From NCBI GenBank assembly GCA_002787255.1, contig PCWD01000027.1, positions 1-11,571 of the forward strand: a stretch of DNA of 11,571 bases, written 5' to 3'. This document shows positions 11,394 to 11,571 of the stretch, in pieces. The DNA is from Parcubacteria group bacterium CG11_big_fil_rev_8_21_14_0_20_39_14 (lineage in GTDB: Bacteria; Patescibacteriota; Minisyncoccia; Minisyncoccales; GCA-002787255). The stretch's first letter is position 1; every line of letters begins with the position of its first letter. Position numbers and translations under genes: made by a program. The notes under the pieces are model-generated. The model saw nothing but the letters and a program-made list of their open reading frames with translations. It was not told where the DNA came from and made no database searches.

Positions 11394-11571
11394 AAGAACC
11401 CATAGCGGGTTTTTCTTTACTCTTGAAGTTTTTCGCGAATTTTTGCGAATAGGGCCGCCTAAAAAAAGAGCGCTCCAACCTTGAAGCTTGAGGCGGCCTG
11501 CGAATAAACGCGAATAAATTCAATATTTTGGCAGTCAAATTTTCATTCCCGTTCCCTTATTTTAACTTCGC
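11394..11571 (+). repeat. Repeat R2, copy 2, interrupted and reaching the window edge
   Basis: The left part (11394-11434) carries the hairpin AACCC-ATAGC-GGGTT followed by TTTCTT. The right part (11530-11571) matches 10229-10270 with a single mismatch. Between them is a 95-bp block absent from copy 1. The hairpin arms differ from copy 1 by a paired change (AACTC/GAGTT versus AACCC/GGGTT), so pairing is kept. Confidence 0.8.
11435..11529. repeat. 95-bp structured segment splitting repeat R2 copy 2
   Basis: Four same-direction GCGAAT words sit in two pairs spaced 10 bp apart (11435, 11445 and 11500, 11510). They flank the perfect inverted repeat GGCCGCCT (11453-11460) / AGGCGGCC (11491-11498). 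The inner part holds the palindromes GAGCGCTC (11468-11475) and AAGCTT (11484-11489). It encodes nothing recognisable. It is either a small inserted element, or sequence lost from copy 1. Confidence 0.65.

Larger units (their letters stand above)
11232..11571. other. Gene-free right end, rich in small repeats
   Basis: No credible protein or stable RNA gene is visible on either strand. The stretch holds the toxin-antitoxin promoter (11231-11266), copy 2 of the 26-nt repeat R1 (11285-11310), a plus-strand promoter-like site (11356-11383), and copy 2 of repeat R2 split by a 95-bp segment (11394-11571). It continues past the window edge. Confidence 0.7.

Noticed and set aside
11461..11475. Minus-strand terminator from GAGCGCTC followed by seven T
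   Set aside because: The 8-nt palindrome leaves no loop and cannot form a stable terminator stem. No gene ends just upstream on that strand.

Overview
The window looks like chromosomal DNA of a Candidate Phyla Radiation (Patescibacteria, most likely Parcubacteria-like) bacterium. The grounds are an AT-rich genome with densely packed genes, a secreted protein carrying the C-terminal FVWSD...DW signature I associate with CPR surface proteins, an N-terminus of the QKGFAPI type common in CPR membrane-anchored proteins, and much small intergenic repeat DNA. UGA is an ordinary stop here (it ends tdh), so the genetic code is the standard bacterial one. This assignment is an inference from style and cannot be proven from the window.

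All eight protein genes and the tRNA lie on the minus strand, so they read from right to left. From the right edge: (1) a repeat-rich gene-free end (11232-11571); (2) a two-gene AbiE-type toxin-antitoxin pair (11231-10295), with the antitoxin gene probably translated from a leaderless mRNA; (3) a membrane-anchored DUF3160 protein followed by a small membrane-anchored FG-GAP/VCBS-like protein (10103-7011), probably one transcription unit making extracytoplasmic proteins; (4) a tdh-kbl operon (6863-4567) behind a near-consensus promoter, converting threonine to glycine and acetyl-CoA; (5) a 71-residue protein with an internal duplication, on its own promoter and terminator (4524-4211); (6) argS (4174-2354), with a promoter placed for leaderless transcription, then a secreted three-repeat surface protein with a Pro/Thr linker (2338-353); (7) a gene-free stretch with a symmetric eight-copy octamer array and two truncated tRNA 5' halves, then tRNA-Lys(CTT), cut by the left edge.

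The most unusual signal is in argS. Four GC-rich palindromic or hairpin segments sit inside the reading frame, adding about 100 residues to a housekeeping enzyme without breaking it. They share exact 15-base modules with each other in a mosaic way, and three of the four adjoin T-rich heptamer repeats. This resembles what is known for Rickettsia palindromic elements, but the sequences here are different as far as I can tell.

Other points of note are a centrally symmetric array of eight TTCAGCGT/ACGCTGAA sites at about 11-bp spacing; a duplicated hairpin repeat with a compensatory base change, one copy split by a 95-bp segment; two genes with an identical 6-nt distance between the -10 box and ATG; a 26-nt repeat about 43 nt upstream of two -10 boxes; and a threonine dehydrogenase whose NAD-binding acidic residue appears replaced by a Gly-Arg sequence.
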